The position numbers and the translations under genes were made by a program. From assembly GCA_900771365.1 (NCBI GenBank), contig CAAGNU010000097.1:1-54978 (forward strand): DNA of 54,978 bases, written 5' to 3'. Below the pieces are notes generated by a model. That model searched no databases, was not told the DNA's origin, and was given only the letters and a program-made list of their open reading frames with translations. This DNA is from Bacteroidales bacterium. Lineage in GTDB: Bacteria > Bacteroidota > Bacteroidia > Bacteroidales > P3. Shown one piece after another: positions 23,295-31,556 of the stretch. Position 1 is the first letter of the stretch, and every line of letters begins with the position of its first letter.

Positions 23295-26200
23295 TTAGAG
23301 ATGTGGCGGGATGATGGGTTTGACGTTAGAGACGCCTGGCAAGGCTTCGAGTAGGGGGATGAACTTGCTTGGAGCGACATTGAGTGAGGGAGAGTGCATG
23401 GTGAGCGTGATATTGTTGGAAGGGTCATATATGCGGGCTTCCAAGGAGGCTTTTCCCGAGTTCTTTCGAGCAATCTCCTGGAGTTTTTTGCAAAATTCAT
23501 CCGTAATGTCGGACAGGGAAATATCGAATGATATTTTGTGTGTATAAAAGTCCAGGACGGTGTTCATCATCATAATCTTGGAGATGGTGAAGCGGATTTT
23601 AGCCTTTTTGAGTTCGCCTGTGTTCTTGTCCTTGTATACGGGCTGGGTGACTGAGGCGCAGATAAAAAGGCAGTAGTTGGGCTGTAGATAGCTTTGCCAG
23701 TTGACATAGCTGTTGTCGTAGAGGGTGAAGCTGAAGGAACCGGAGATGTCTTCTGCGGTGATGGTGCCGTAAGGACTGCCGTTTTTTGGCGAAGTGCCTT
23801 GTTTGACATTCGTGATGATGCAGCAGATGCGCACGTCGCGGTCGATGAATTGCTCGAGGTGATTCAAATCATTGCATTTGGCGTTTACCAACGATTGAAT
23901 CTCGTATTTATAGTCGTCGAGCGGATGACCAGAGAGATAGAATCCCACCACGGACATCTCCTCGCGGCAGCGTTGCAGCGTGGACCACTCTTCGCACTGA
24001 GGAAGGGGCGGCTGAGCCTCTTTGCGCATTTCTTCGCTCACATCGAAGATGGACATCTGTGAAGCATTGGCGGCTTCGTGGTTGCGGATAGCCCACCGGA
24101 CGAGGCGTTCGAGGAAGGTTGGCGAAGCATCGTCGTCTGATTCCTTATAGAAATACTGTGCGCGAGACATGGCGCCTACGCCGTCGAAAGCACCTGCTTT
24201 GACCATCACCTCGATGTTCTTGCGGTTCACGGCGCGGAGGTTGACGCGGTCGAGGAAGTCAAAGATGTCAGTATAGGGGCCGTGCAGCTCACGTTCGGAG
24301 ATGATGGCATTTGCTGCGGCTTCGCCCATGCCGCTGATGGCTTTCAGCCCGAAGCGAATCTGGCCTTGGGAGTTGACAGAGAAATCCATGTCGGACTCGT
24401 TGACAGAAGGTGCCAGGATGTTGATGCCGTTATGACGGCAATCGTCCATCAGCTCAGTAACGCGGGTAATGTCGCTTTGTGCGCTCGTCATCACAGCAGC
24501 CATGTATTCGGCTGGATAGTGTGCCTTGAGGTAGGCGGTCTGGTAGGATACCCAGGAATAGCAGGTGGCATGAGATTTGTTGAAGGCGTATGAGGCAAAC
24601 TTTTTCCAGTCGTTCCAGATTTTTTCGAGTTTGTCGTGGGGGTGTCCATTCTTCTCGCCGCCTGCGTAGAAGAGCTTCTCCAACTCGTTCATCTTCTCAA
24701 TCTGCTTCTTACCCATAGCCTTACGGAGCGTGTCGCTCTGACCGCGAGTGAATCCTGCCAGAAGGCGGGAGAGGAGCATGACCTGCTCTTGGTATACGGT
24801 GATGCCGTAGGTGTCTTTGAGGTACTGCTCCATGCAGGGAATGTCATACTCAATAGGTTTGCGGCCTTGTTTGCGGTCGATGAAGTCGGGGATGTAGTCC
24901 ATAGGACCTGGGCGGTAGAGAGCATTCATAGCGATGAGGTCCTCGAAGACATGCGGCTCCAATTCGCGCAGGTACTTCTGCATGCCTGCCGACTCGAATT
25001 GGAAGGTGCCCACAGTCCTGCCCTCGCAGTAGAGCTGATAGGTCTCGGGATCGTCGATAGGGATAGCGTTGATGTCGATATCGATGCCATGGTTTTTCTT
25101 TACCATCTTGATGGTGTTCTTGATGATAGAGAGATTTTTCAGGCCGAGGAAGTCCATCTTGATGAGTCCTACAGACTCAACGACGTGTCCGTCGTACTGT
25201 GTGACGAGGACGTCCTGTTGGGACTCCTTATCATAGATGGTGCAGACAGGGGCGAACTTGGTGAGGTCGTCCGCGCCAATAATGACGCCGCAGGCGTGGA
25301 TGCCGGTCTGCCGGTTGGTGTCTTCCAGTTCGGCAGCGTATGTGAGCATGTTGCGTATTTCCTCGTTTTCGGCAGACTCGCTAGTCATAATCTCCTTGAG
25401 TTCGGGGATGTATTTGTAGCAGTTTGAGAGATTGACTTTGGGCGCTTTGCCGTTCTCGTCTGTAACCGATTCAGGGAAACTTTTCTCTGGGATGAACGAT
25501 TTTAGGCGGTTCACCTCTGAAAGCGGTATTTTTTCCACGCGGCCTACGTCGGCGATAGCCATCTTGGTGGCCATAGTGCCGTAGGTGATGATGTGTGCCA
25601 CTTTCTCTTTGCCGTACTTCTCGGTGATCCAGTCCAGCACACGTCCGCGTCCAGCATCATCGAAATCAACATCGATATCGGGCAGGGAAATACGGTCGGG
25701 GTTGAGGAAGCGCTCGAACAGTAGGTCGTATTTGAGCGGGTCGATATCGGTAATCCACAGACAGTATGCCACTACGCTTCCTGCCGCAGAGCCACGGCCT
25801 GGGCCTACGCTGACGTCCAGCTCCTCACGAGCGCCCCGGATGTAGTCGGCCACGATGAGAAAGTAGCCAGGGAAGCCCATCGTCTTGATGGTGTGGAGTT
25901 CGAAGGTGATGCGTTCAGTCTGCTCCTCGGTAAGCGTCTCACCATAGCGTTTGTGGGCGCCTTCCCATACCAACTTTTCAAGGTAGTCGGCTTCGAATTT
26001 GATGCGGTACAGCTTGTTGTATCCGCCTAGTTTTTTAATCTTCTTCTCGGCTTCCTCTTGCGAAAGGACTACTTCGTGCTTCTCATTTTGGGTGAACTCA
26101 TCGAAGAGTTCCTTTTCGGTGATGCGGTTGCGGTATTCTGCTTCGCTACCGAAGGAGGCGGGGATGTCGAACATCGGCATGATAGGGTCAGAGTCGATGC

Positions 26201-27200
26201 TGTATGTCTCCACTTTGCCAGCAATCTCCATCGTGTTCTCAAGAGCCTCGGGGATGTCGGAGAAGATGGCTTCCATCTCCGCAGGGCTCTTCAGCCACTC
26301 TTGCTTGGTATAGTGAATACGGTTGGGGTCGCCGTAATCTTTCTGCGTGGCGAGGCAGATGAGATGATCGTGGGCCTCGCCATGCCTCTCTTCGGAAAAG
26401 TGGACATCGTTGGTGGCGATGAGTTTGATATTGTGTTTGCGAGCCAGCTCTATGAGCACAGGGTTGACTCGTTCCTGAGTCTCAAAGGTCTCGTAGTTTG
26501 CGTTGGGTTTGTCGGTCTTGTGGCGTTGCAGCTCGATGTAGTAGTCGTCGCCGAATATCTCTTTGAACCAGAGGATGGATTTTTCTGCTTCATCGATTTT
26601 GCCAGCCATGATGAGCTGGGGTATCTCGCCGCCAAGGCATGCCGAGCAGACAATTAGTCCTTCGTGGTACTGTTTGAGGACGTTGTGGTCGATACGTGGT
26701 CGATTGTAGAAGCCGTCTGTATAGGCAATTGAGGCCAGTTTGCAGAGCGATTTGTATCCCTCTTTGTTTTTGGCTAAGAGAATTAGGTGCCAGCCGCTGC
26801 TGTCCAGCACGCGCTCGCGGCCTGTTTCGGGGTTGATTTCTTTGATGTTTTTGTCCTTGTCGTATAGGGTTCGGCGGGCGCAGTAGGCCTCCGTGCCGAT
26901 GATGGGTTTGAAAAATTGGCCGTTTAGCACGGCGATTTGTGCCTCGGCGGCTTCTTTCTCTTCCTGGGTCGACTCCTCTTTTTTGAGAATGGCTTCTTGT
27001 GCCTTGATAGCATCTTTGACTTTGCCGTTCTCTTTGTTTACAGTATCGACAAAATCTTTGATACCGAACATGTTGCCATGGTCTGTAAGAGCCATGGAGT
27101 ACATGCCCATCTTTTTGGATTTTTTGACAAGGTCGGAAATCTTTGCCATGCCGTCGAGCATGGAATAGTGCGAGTGGACGTGCAGATGGGTGAAATTCAT
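23295..27200 (-). CDS. dnaE: DNA polymerase III subunit alpha
   Basis: 1301 residues; the main replicative polymerase. The PHP domain begins HLHVHSHYSMLDG and ALTDHGNMFG; it carries a charged insert near residues 60-95 (KEESTQEEKEAAEAQIAV). The C-family polymerase core has GPGRGSAAGSVVAYCL and the catalytic aspartates in LPDIDVDFDD (about residue 505). Further on are the fingers (KKNHGIDIDI ... FQFESAGMQKYL), a helix-hairpin-helix region and an OB fold in the last 250 residues (VRICCIITNVKQGTSPKNGS). The start codon overlaps the stop of the upstream secreted-protein gene by 4 bp, suggesting translational coupling. Confidence 0.97.
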   Translation of the reverse strand: MNFTHLHVHSHYSMLDGMAKISDLVKKSKKMGMYSMALTDHGNMFGIKDFVDTVNKENGKVKDAIKAQEAILKKEESTQEEKEAAEAQIAVLNGQFFKPIIGTEAYCARRTLYDKDKNIKEINPETGRERVLDSSGWHLILLAKNKEGYKSLCKLASIAYTDGFYNRPRIDHNVLKQYHEGLIVCSACLGGEIPQLIMAGKIDEAEKSILWFKEIFGDDYYIELQRHKTDKPNANYETFETQERVNPVLIELARKHNIKLIATNDVHFSEERHGEAHDHLICLATQKDYGDPNRIHYTKQEWLKSPAEMEAIFSDIPEALENTMEIAGKVETYSIDSDPIMPMFDIPASFGSEAEYRNRITEKELFDEFTQNEKHEVVLSQEEAEKKIKKLGGYNKLYRIKFEADYLEKLVWEGAHKRYGETLTEEQTERITFELHTIKTMGFPGYFLIVADYIRGAREELDVSVGPGRGSAAGSVVAYCLWITDIDPLKYDLLFERFLNPDRISLPDIDVDFDDAGRGRVLDWITEKYGKEKVAHIITYGTMATKMAIADVGRVEKIPLSEVNRLKSFIPEKSFPESVTDENGKAPKVNLSNCYKYIPELKEIMTSESAENEEIRNMLTYAAELEDTNRQTGIHACGVIIGADDLTKFAPVCTIYDKESQQDVLVTQYDGHVVESVGLIKMDFLGLKNLSIIKNTIKMVKKNHGIDIDINAIPIDDPETYQLYCEGRTVGTFQFESAGMQKYLRELEPHVFEDLIAMNALYRPGPMDYIPDFIDRKQGRKPIEYDIPCMEQYLKDTYGITVYQEQVMLLSRLLAGFTRGQSDTLRKAMGKKQIEKMNELEKLFYAGGEKNGHPHDKLEKIWNDWKKFASYAFNKSHATCYSWVSYQTAYLKAHYPAEYMAAVMTSAQSDITRVTELMDDCRHNGINILAPSVNESDMDFSVNSQGQIRFGLKAISGMGEAAANAIISERELHGPYTDIFDFLDRVNLRAVNRKNIEVMVKAGAFDGVGAMSRAQYFYKESDDDASPTFLERLVRWAIRNHEAANASQMSIFDVSEEMRKEAQPPLPQCEEWSTLQRCREEMSVVGFYLSGHPLDDYKYEIQSLVNAKCNDLNHLEQFIDRDVRICCIITNVKQGTSPKNGSPYGTITAEDISGSFSFTLYDNSYVNWQSYLQPNYCLFICASVTQPVYKDKNTGELKKAKIRFTISKIMMMNTVLDFYTHKISFDISLSDITDEFCKKLQEIARKNSGKASLEARIYDPSNNITLTMHSPSLNVAPSKFIPLLEALPGVSNVKPIIPPHL

Positions 27201-27634
27201 AGTGTTATCTCCTTTCCGTTGAGAAACGTGCGGCAGGCGTCCCCCTTATATTTATAGACAATATTGTAGGTTTGTCTTGTGCCATCCTCGTTGTAGGTGG
27301 TCTGCGTCAATTTGATTTTGCGACCCTGGGCATCGTATTTCGTCTCTTGAACAAATAGCGGGTACGCATCGACGGTGTAGGTCTCTCTCCTGATTTCGCG
27401 CCCCTGCTTGTCGAAGCTGCACAGCGTGCGCTCGCACACGACACCGCTTTCATCGTATGAGTAGATAATCTCCACCACTCTATGGCTGTGGCTGTCGAAG
27501 ATGGGATGATGTGAGGTGATGATTTGTCCGGCCTCGTTGCGTATCGCGTAAGGGTTGGCTCCTTGTGTCACGCCTTCTTGGGCAAAGAGTAGTACAGGCA
27601 TCAAGCAGAGCATTATTCCGAGGATTGATTTCAT
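27197..27634 (-). CDS. Small secreted protein coupled to dnaE
   Basis: 145 residues with signal peptide MKSILGIMLCLMPVLLFAQ. The mature part is beta-rich with repeating YDxxGxxxxxT patterns (SYDESGVVCERTLCSFDKQGREIRRETYT, split here by wording: YDESGVV, FDKQGREI, YDAQGRKI, YNEDGTRQ), like the YD-type repeats of RHS proteins but short. Its ATGA stop/start overlap with dnaE couples expression of an envelope protein to the replicative polymerase, which is odd but may be chance gene order. Function unknown. Confidence 0.7.
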   Translation of the reverse strand: MKSILGIMLCLMPVLLFAQEGVTQGANPYAIRNEAGQIITSHHPIFDSHSHRVVEIIYSYDESGVVCERTLCSFDKQGREIRRETYTVDAYPLFVQETKYDAQGRKIKLTQTTYNEDGTRQTYNIVYKYKGDACRTFLNGKEITL

Positions 27635-27699
27635 GGCATCTATATTATATATGTATTACTATATTATATGTAATTTTAAATACTTCATGATGAGATATT

Positions 27700-28440
27700 T
27701 TACACTGGGTCTTTTGCATTGCTTGGATTTCGGTATACTGGATTATAATGATTGTCTGCATCAAAACAGTCAGCACATGTGCCAGGAAAGTCCGAAATTA
27801 AGTGTTCCAAAACCGCATCTTCATCTTTGAAAACCGTGAACCATATCGACCAATGTCCGATACTTTGGGCAAGCCTTATTATGTCATCCTCATTGAGGCT
27901 CTTTTGTCTGTATGCATTTAATAGGCTGGTGGCTATATTCCATACTTCCATTCGTTGTTTCCACCTGAAGTCACATTTAGAGGGTCTGTCCGCAGATGGA
28001 TATCTTTGTAATTCGAGTAAATCCAGTAAGTCTTGTGCATTTTTTTGAGATTCGCTAGGAATACCGCTGTTTACAGCAATACGCCCTGTCTTGTCATAAA
28101 CAAAATCCATAAAGGTATTATTGCGATGCGGCCAATGGCATGTTGTCTCCAGACTCTTTTCTGATTTGACTGTATTGCAGATTTTGCACCCCAGCAAGAA
28201 ATTGTCCCATGCTGTTGGCGAACCGTCTCGTCCTTTGGGCTGTATATGCTCTACTTCCAAATTTGCCATATTACATCTACATTCACAATAAGAACAGTAC
28301 TGTCCAAGATTGGCGGCCAAAGGTGGTTTCGCATCACCGTATTTACGATAATCCTTCTGAATTGTGTGATTCGTCACCTCATCGTTTGCATCGCGATAAG
28401 TTATGGTACTTCCTGGTTTTAGCTTTTCGACAGGTCTCAT
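27700..28440 (-). CDS. ptuB: HNH endonuclease, Septu PtuB-like
   Basis: 246 residues. The first 100 contain an HNH nuclease of the TIGR02646/PtuB type: CSYCECRC (zinc knuckle), LEVEHIQPKGRDG with the catalytic His, WDNFLLGCKICNTVK with the second Cys pair and Asn. The rest is helical. It overlaps the ATPase gene by 4 bp, and the pair has the Septu gene order (PtuA ATPase then PtuB nuclease). In Septu the ATPase controls the HNH nuclease, which cleaves DNA or RNA during phage infection. No reverse transcriptase is present, so a retron version is not supported. Base composition is lower in GC than flanking ettA and dnaE. Confidence 0.75.
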   Translation of the reverse strand: MRPVEKLKPGSTITYRDANDEVTNHTIQKDYRKYGDAKPPLAANLGQYCSYCECRCNMANLEVEHIQPKGRDGSPTAWDNFLLGCKICNTVKSEKSLETTCHWPHRNNTFMDFVYDKTGRIAVNSGIPSESQKNAQDLLDLLELQRYPSADRPSKCDFRWKQRMEVWNIATSLLNAYRQKSLNEDDIIRLAQSIGHWSIWFTVFKDEDAVLEHLISDFPGTCADCFDADNHYNPVYRNPSNAKDPV

Positions 28441-29765
28441 TCTTCAGCTGTTTTCGATTTAAATTCTGCTCTGACCAGAGCTAGATATGCTGGATTCTCA
28501 GAGAATTCGGCCTCAAGGCGCGTCAGACTGTCATGCAGCTCATTCTGGTTGTCTGCGTTGCTATCTACAGCTTCAAACAATTCTGCTGCGGCTTTCACCA
28601 TCCGCTGAAACTTTTCGCTACGGATATTTTGCTCAAGACCCATGCGCTTTTCTGTAATGTCTTCCAGACTCTCTTGATAAGGGATCCCTTCTGTCAATAT
28701 ATTCTCATCAAAACTGATGAGCTGATTTCCGTCCAAGCTTTGAACAATAAAGGGACTATGTGTTGTCACAACGAACTGAATCTTTGGGAAAGCCCTCATC
28801 AAATCTTGAAGCACATGTTTCTGCCAATGGGGATGAAGGTATATGTCCACTTCATCAATCAGAACTATCCCTGGAGTTTCTTTTACAGCATTCCGTCCGA
28901 GAAATCCATTCAATTCAATGCACCTATGAGCAATCTCCGAGACGATGTTAATCATCGACTGCAAGCCATCGCTCATGTATGAGAAGTGGTGTCTGGATGG
29001 TTCGTGTCCTGTAACAGAGACAACAGCCTCAATCTCTTTACCATCCAATTCAATATCGGACAATGCCGGAATGGCTTCTGCTAAAGCATCAAAATAGGCT
29101 TCTCTGTTACCTTCAAAATTTTTCTTATCTCGTAAATCTTTATTGTATCGGGCAAGCCATTCTATCGCACCATCAAAATCTACCTTGTCATGCAAGCAAT
29201 ATCGATATGCTTTTTCTGTCCGATTTACTCGCTCTTTGACTTTTGTCGTTATTTTGGCTTGGGAGTCTGATGTGCGCTTTGCACCAAAGGATAGTACCAA
29301 TGGTAAGATACATCCTTCTGCTCGGTGTGATTCTATTTCTTTTACAGTATCAATCAATTGCCCTGCACATTCTCGCGTATGGGTCGTGTATGTGCCTTTG
29401 AATGATCTTGACCAATGTATTTGGCGAGTTTCACTCTCGAATAAGCCATCTGCGGTACGTTTGATAATTGGGAACGCTGCTTCTATATGAATTTCAGGAT
29501 CATCAATGTTCTTTAGGTAGTCACGCTGAACAGAATCAAATTTCTTGTAAATATCTAATGAACTGAAATTACGGCGATACATCGCGCCTCCTGGCAATTG
29601 TTCAAGTGATTGTAGATAGGCACCTAATCCAACTTGAATGGCTTTCAGCAGTGTGGTCTTTCCCGCAGTGTTGTTGCCAATCACAACGGTTAGTCGATTG
29701 CGGAATTCGACCTCCCTATAGTCAAATCCCTTGAAATTTCGTATTGTAATCTTGTTTATATGCAT
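28437..29765 (-). CDS. ptuA: AAA/ABC-type ATPase, Septu PtuA-like
   Basis: 442 residues, RecF/SMC-like ATPase. Walker A GNNTAGKTTLLKAI (near residue 31), ABC signature-like YMSDGLQSMI (near 262), Walker B GIVLIDEVDIYLHP (near 300) and the H-loop FVVTTHSPFIVQS (near 333). The N-terminus MHINKITIRNFKGF is typical of OLD/RecF-like defence ATPases. The stop overlaps the HNH gene start by 4 bp, matching Septu. It starts 28 bp after ettA and may share its transcript. Alternatives are other ATPase-HNH defence pairs; the family is clear, the exact system is inferred. Confidence 0.77.
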   Translation of the reverse strand: MHINKITIRNFKGFDYREVEFRNRLTVVIGNNTAGKTTLLKAIQVGLGAYLQSLEQLPGGAMYRRNFSSLDIYKKFDSVQRDYLKNIDDPEIHIEAAFPIIKRTADGLFESETRQIHWSRSFKGTYTTHTRECAGQLIDTVKEIESHRAEGCILPLVLSFGAKRTSDSQAKITTKVKERVNRTEKAYRYCLHDKVDFDGAIEWLARYNKDLRDKKNFEGNREAYFDALAEAIPALSDIELDGKEIEAVVSVTGHEPSRHHFSYMSDGLQSMINIVSEIAHRCIELNGFLGRNAVKETPGIVLIDEVDIYLHPHWQKHVLQDLMRAFPKIQFVVTTHSPFIVQSLDGNQLISFDENILTEGIPYQESLEDITEKRMGLEQNIRSEKFQRMVKAAAELFEAVDSNADNQNELHDSLTRLEAEFSENPAYLALVRAEFKSKTAEE

Positions 29766-29793
29766 TATGGCTCGTGATATGTATTAATGATCC

Positions 29794-31461
29794 TTATTGC
29801 AGTCTCTTATAGTGGATGCGATGCGGGGTGTCGTCGCCGAGGCGCTTCTTGCGGTTCTCCTCATACTCGCTGTAGGAGCCTTCGAAGAAATAGACCTGCG
29901 AGTCGCCTTCAAAGGCGAGGATGTGGGTGCAGATGCGGTCGAGGAACCAGCGGTCGTGGCTGATGACCACGGCGCAGCCTGCAAAGTTTTCTAAGCCTTC
30001 CTCTAAGGCACGCATTGTGTTCACATCGATATCGTTCGTGGGCTCGTCGAGCAGCAGCACGTTGGCTTCGCTCTTGAGCGTCAGGGCGAGGTGCAGGCGG
30101 TTGCGTTCGCCTCCGCTGAGCACGCCGGCCTTCTTGCTCTGGTCTGTTCCGGTGAAGTTGAAGCGGGAGATATAGGCGCGGGCGTTCACCATGCGGCCGC
30201 CCATCTGGATGAGCTCGTTGCCTTCGCTGACCACATCGTAGACGCTCTTCTCGGGGTCAATCTGCACATGCTGCTGATCCACATAGCCTATCTTGACGGT
30301 CTCGCCCACCGTGAAGGTGCCTGTGTCGGGCTTTTCGAGGCCCATGATGAGGCGGAACAGCGTGGTCTTGCCGCATCCGTTAGGACCTATCACGCCCACA
30401 ATGCCGGCAGGGGGAAGGTTGAATGTGAGGTTCTCGTAGAGTAGCTTGTCGCCAAAAGCTTTGCTTACACCTTCGACTTCGAGCACCTTGTTGCCCAGAC
30501 GCGGACCGTTGGGGATGAAGATTTCGAGGTTCTGCTCCTTCTCTTTCACGTCTTCGCTCATCATGCGGTCGTAGGCTGCCAGACGGGCCTTGCCCTTGGC
30601 ATGGCGTGCCTTAGGTGCCATGCGTACCCATTCCAGCTCGCGTTGGAGAGTCTTGCGGCGCTTGCTCTCTTGTTTCTCTTCCATGGCCAGGCGCTGTGTC
30701 TTCTGGTCGAGCCAGCTGCTGTAGTTGCCCTGCCAGGGTATGCCCTCGCCTCGGTCTAGCTCCAGTATCCATCCGGCCACGTTGTCGAGGAAATAGCGGT
30801 CGTGCGTGACGGCGATAACGGTTCCCTTATATTGGCGCAGGTGCATCTCCAGCCATTCGATGCTCTCTGCGTCGAGGTGGTTTGTAGGCTCGTCGAGGAG
30901 CAGGATGTCGGGCTCTTGCAGCAGCAGGCGGCACAGTGCTACACGGCGACGTTCGCCTCCGCTGAGGTTCTCTACAAGCTGGTCTTCATCGGGACAGCGT
31001 AGTGCGTCCATGGCGCGCTCCAGACGGCTGTCGAGGTTCCATGCGTCATACTGATCCAGCAGTTCGGTCAGCTCGCCTTGGCGTTCGCAGAGCTTGTCGA
31101 AGTCGGCATCAGGCTCGGCAAAGGCGTTGTTCACCTCCTCATATTCCTTGAGGGCGTCCACGATGGGCTGCACGGCTTCTTGGACCACCTCTTTCACCGT
31201 CTTGCCGTTCTCCAGCTTAGGCTCCTGTTCGAGGTAGCCCACGCTGTAGCCGGGGGCGAACACCACCTCGCCTTGATAGTCCTTGTCCACGCCGGCGATA
31301 ATCTTCAGCAGCGAAGATTTGCCCGATCCGTTCAAACCTATGATGCCGATTTTGGCACCATAGTAGAACGAGAGGTATATGTCTTTCAGAATCTGTCGGC
31401 TGGGAGGTATAAGCTTGCCTACACCTACCATGGAAAATATAATCTTTTTGTCGTCTGCCAT
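29794..31461 (-). CDS. ettA: Energy-dependent translational throttle protein
   Basis: 555 residues, ABC-F family. Two ABC domains: Walker A GLNGSGKSSLLK with signature NLSGGERRRVALCRLL and Walker B ILLLDEPTNHLD, then Walker A GPNGCGKTTLFR with VLSGGERNRLHLAL and VLLLDEPTNDID. The arm motif between them and the linker (KRRKTLQRELEWVRMAPKAR, split; RHAKGKARLAAYDRM) are those of EttA, which binds the ribosomal E site and tunes the first peptide bond to ATP/ADP level. Cytoplasmic. It is preceded by a hairpin element and recJ. Confidence 0.95.
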   Translation of the reverse strand: MADDKKIIFSMVGVGKLIPPSRQILKDIYLSFYYGAKIGIIGLNGSGKSSLLKIIAGVDKDYQGEVVFAPGYSVGYLEQEPKLENGKTVKEVVQEAVQPIVDALKEYEEVNNAFAEPDADFDKLCERQGELTELLDQYDAWNLDSRLERAMDALRCPDEDQLVENLSGGERRRVALCRLLLQEPDILLLDEPTNHLDAESIEWLEMHLRQYKGTVIAVTHDRYFLDNVAGWILELDRGEGIPWQGNYSSWLDQKTQRLAMEEKQESKRRKTLQRELEWVRMAPKARHAKGKARLAAYDRMMSEDVKEKEQNLEIFIPNGPRLGNKVLEVEGVSKAFGDKLLYENLTFNLPPAGIVGVIGPNGCGKTTLFRLIMGLEKPDTGTFTVGETVKIGYVDQQHVQIDPEKSVYDVVSEGNELIQMGGRMVNARAYISRFNFTGTDQSKKAGVLSGGERNRLHLALTLKSEANVLLLDEPTNDIDVNTMRALEEGLENFAGCAVVISHDRWFLDRICTHILAFEGDSQVYFFEGSYSEYEENRKKRLGDDTPHRIHYKRLQ

Positions 31462-31477
31462 AATGTTTGCTGTATAT

Positions 31478-31556
31478 AGGGTTATAAGATTTGAAGATTG
31501 GGAGGGCGGCTCTTCTTAGCTCTAAAAATGGCTTCCGCCCAATTCTCAATTCTCAA
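31478..31556 (-). repeat. Intergenic inverted-repeat element, copy 9
   Basis: GATTGGGAGGGCGG pairs with the GGCTTCCGCCCAATTC arm across a 20-nt middle. Positions 31530-31558 match 47550-47578 at 27 of 29 bases, direct proof that these elements are related copies. It lies between recJ and ettA. Confidence 0.8.

Noticed and set aside
27700..29765. Retron-type defence system
   Set aside because: Only the ATPase and HNH genes are present; no reverse transcriptase gene is seen beside them.
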